DNA from: Anaerolineaceae bacterium UBA5365
GTDB lineage: Bacteria > Chloroflexota > Anaerolineae > Anaerolineales > Anaerolineaceae
Assembly (NCBI GenBank): GCA_002407905.1
Contig: DHPL01000012.1
Span: 31,947-57,022, forward strand
Reading direction: 5' to 3'
DNA length: 25,076 nt
Positions 24,295-25,076 of this stretch are shown here, piece by piece. The notes under the pieces were generated by a model, which was not told where the DNA came from, ran no database searches, and saw nothing but the letters and a program-made list of their open reading frames with translations. A program made the position numbers and the translations under genes. Each line of letters begins with the position of its first letter. Position 1 is the first letter of the stretch.

Positions 24295-24972
24295 TCAGCC
24301 GCCTTTGTAGCCCATGCCGCGCACGGTTTGAATCAGTTCAGGGTTTTGAGGGTCGCGCTCGATTTTTTCTCGCAGGCGCTTCACGTAGACCGAGAGCGTA
24401 TTGTCATTAAAAAACCCGCCAGCCTCATCCCATAATGCTTCAAGCAATTGCGCCCGTGTATAAACCCGTCCAGGGTGGCCAGCAAAGACCAGCAGAAGTT
24501 TGTATTCCAGGGCGCTCAGGAGGATCTCCTGGCCAGCCCGGTGTATTTTTGCCTGAGCGGTATCGATCTCCAGGTCGCCAAAACGGATAGACCTGCCCTC
24601 AGCGCCATGTTTGTGGCGGCGAAGCACGCTGTGCACCCGCGAGAGCAACTCCCGGCTGCGGAATGGTTTGATGATGTAATCATCCGCGCCTAATTCCAGG
24701 CCCATGACAACATTCATTTCGGCATCCATCGCGCTGAGGAAAATTACAGGCAGGTTTCCCCGCCGGCGAATTTCCCGGCAGACCTGATAGCCTGTGCCGC
24801 CAGGCAGATTGATATCCAGGATGGTCAGAATAAAGGAATGCTCATCGAGCGCCTGGTAGGCCTGGGCAGGGTTGCTACACGCGCGCACGGTGAAACCATC
24901 GCTCTCCAGCAAATAGGTCAGGCCTTGGGTGATGGCAGGGTCATCTTCAACTAAAAGGACTTGATTTTCCAC
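24295..24972 (-). CDS. OmpR/PhoB family response regulator
   Basis: A 225-residue two-component regulator. The receiver domain (about 3-115) has acidic pair EDD (9-11), phospho-acceptor D53 in LDINLPGG, and K in IIKPF near 103. The C-terminal winged helix (about 130-225) ends YVKRLREKIERDPQNPELIQTVRGMGYK. I prefer the GTG at 24972 because VLLVEDD starts right after it and a promoter's -10 ends six bases before it. A TTG at 25008 would add 12 residues but falls on the -35 box. It is the partner of the kinase that follows two bases later. Confidence 0.9.
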   Translation of the reverse strand: MENQVLLVEDDPAITQGLTYLLESDGFTVRACSNPAQAYQALDEHSFILTILDINLPGGTGYQVCREIRRRGNLPVIFLSAMDAEMNVVMGLELGADDYIIKPFRSRELLSRVHSVLRRHKHGAEGRSIRFGDLEIDTAQAKIHRAGQEILLSALEYKLLLVFAGHPGRVYTRAQLLEALWDEAGGFFNDNTLSVYVKRLREKIERDPQNPELIQTVRGMGYKGG

Positions 24973-24978
24973 AAGTCC

Positions 24979-25008
24979 TTTATAACCTTGATGGCTTAAG
25001 GGCGTCAA
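24979..25008 (-). promoter_or_regulatory. promoter of the response regulator operon
   Basis: Read on the - strand, TTGACG (25008-25003) and TATAAA (24984-24979) are 18 bp apart and predict a start at about 24972. That is the GTG start codon, so the mRNA would be leaderless. The -35 hexamer is the same as that of the gntR operon. Confidence 0.6.
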
Positions 25009-25025
25009 TACGACCTTGGTCGGAT

Positions 25026-25076
25026 TTATTTAAGCAGTAAACTCACCGGGCAGTGGTCGGAGCCCATGATTTCGTC
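25026..25076 (-). CDS. exodeoxyribonuclease III / AP endonuclease, 3' end (partial)
   Basis: The last 16 codons before a TAA at 25028-25026 read DEIMGSDHCPVSLLLK. The GSDHCPV motif, with the catalytic Asp-His pair, followed by a short hydrophobic tail, is the C-terminus of the ExoIII/APE1-type DNA repair nuclease family. The rest lies beyond the window edge. It is upstream of and on the same strand as the regulator operon, and no terminator hairpin is evident between them. Confidence 0.8.
   Translation of the reverse strand, partial: DEIMGSDHCPVSLLLK

Noticed and set aside
25010..25021. CGACC-TT-GGTCG inverted repeat upstream of the response regulator promoter
   Set aside because: Arms of only five bases with a two-base gap and no T-tail. 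Too weak to call a terminator or operator.
1..25076. Search for CRISPR arrays, tRNA/rRNA, insertion sequences and phage or defence genes
   Set aside because: No regularly spaced long repeats, terminal inverted repeats, transposase or integrase motifs, or tRNA cloverleaf patterns were seen.

Overview
The window looks like a chromosomal segment of an anaerobic or facultatively anaerobic bacterium, most probably a member of the Chloroflexota (Anaerolineae-like). That placement is an inference. It rests on moderately high GC, a split glycine decarboxylase (GcvPA/GcvPB), a two-subunit 2-oxoacid:ferredoxin oxidoreductase with a fused gamma-alpha subunit, a PgpH-type 7TM-HD protein next to YbeY, and generic sigma-70 promoters. 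There is no phage, insertion sequence, CRISPR array, rRNA or tRNA, and coding density is very high. No stretch over 300 bases lacks a gene.

Left part (1-6700, all +): a short ComEA-like DNA-binding protein, then a translationally tight cluster of YqeY, a PgpH-like c-di-AMP phosphodiesterase, the YbeY rRNA endonuclease and an unrecognised two-TM coiled-coil protein. An ornithine carbamoyltransferase / ornithine aminotransferase pair follows and ends at a clear terminator. Pyruvate kinase (6783-8225) comes next and shares a bidirectional terminator with the converging operon on the other strand.

Middle part (8299-12682, -): a GntR/FCD regulator followed by korA-korB, read from a near-consensus promoter whose start point is covered by a perfect 21-bp inverted repeat, so the operon is probably autoregulated. 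A solitary EcfA/CbiO-like ATPase follows, divergent from a two-gene heterodimeric ABC exporter (12857-16458, +). That exporter has one canonical and one degenerate ATP site. The stop codon of its second gene lies inside the -35 box of the next promoter, which starts a single-aptamer glycine riboswitch controlling gcvH-gcvPA-gcvPB (16643-19853).

Right part (19915-25076, -): a response regulator, a histidine kinase with almost no extracellular sensor, an ABC ATPase and a large duplicated FtsX-type permease form one sensing/export module. Three tandem GTGACA-type sites, spaced exactly 11 bp apart, sit between the kinase and ABC genes and are the best candidate for the regulator's own binding site. 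The last 51 bases are the 3' end of an exonuclease III-type gene.

The most interesting signals are regulatory: the phased repeats, the GntR operator, the compact glycine riboswitch, and several genes whose -10 box ends only 6-7 nt before the start codon, which suggests leaderless mRNAs.
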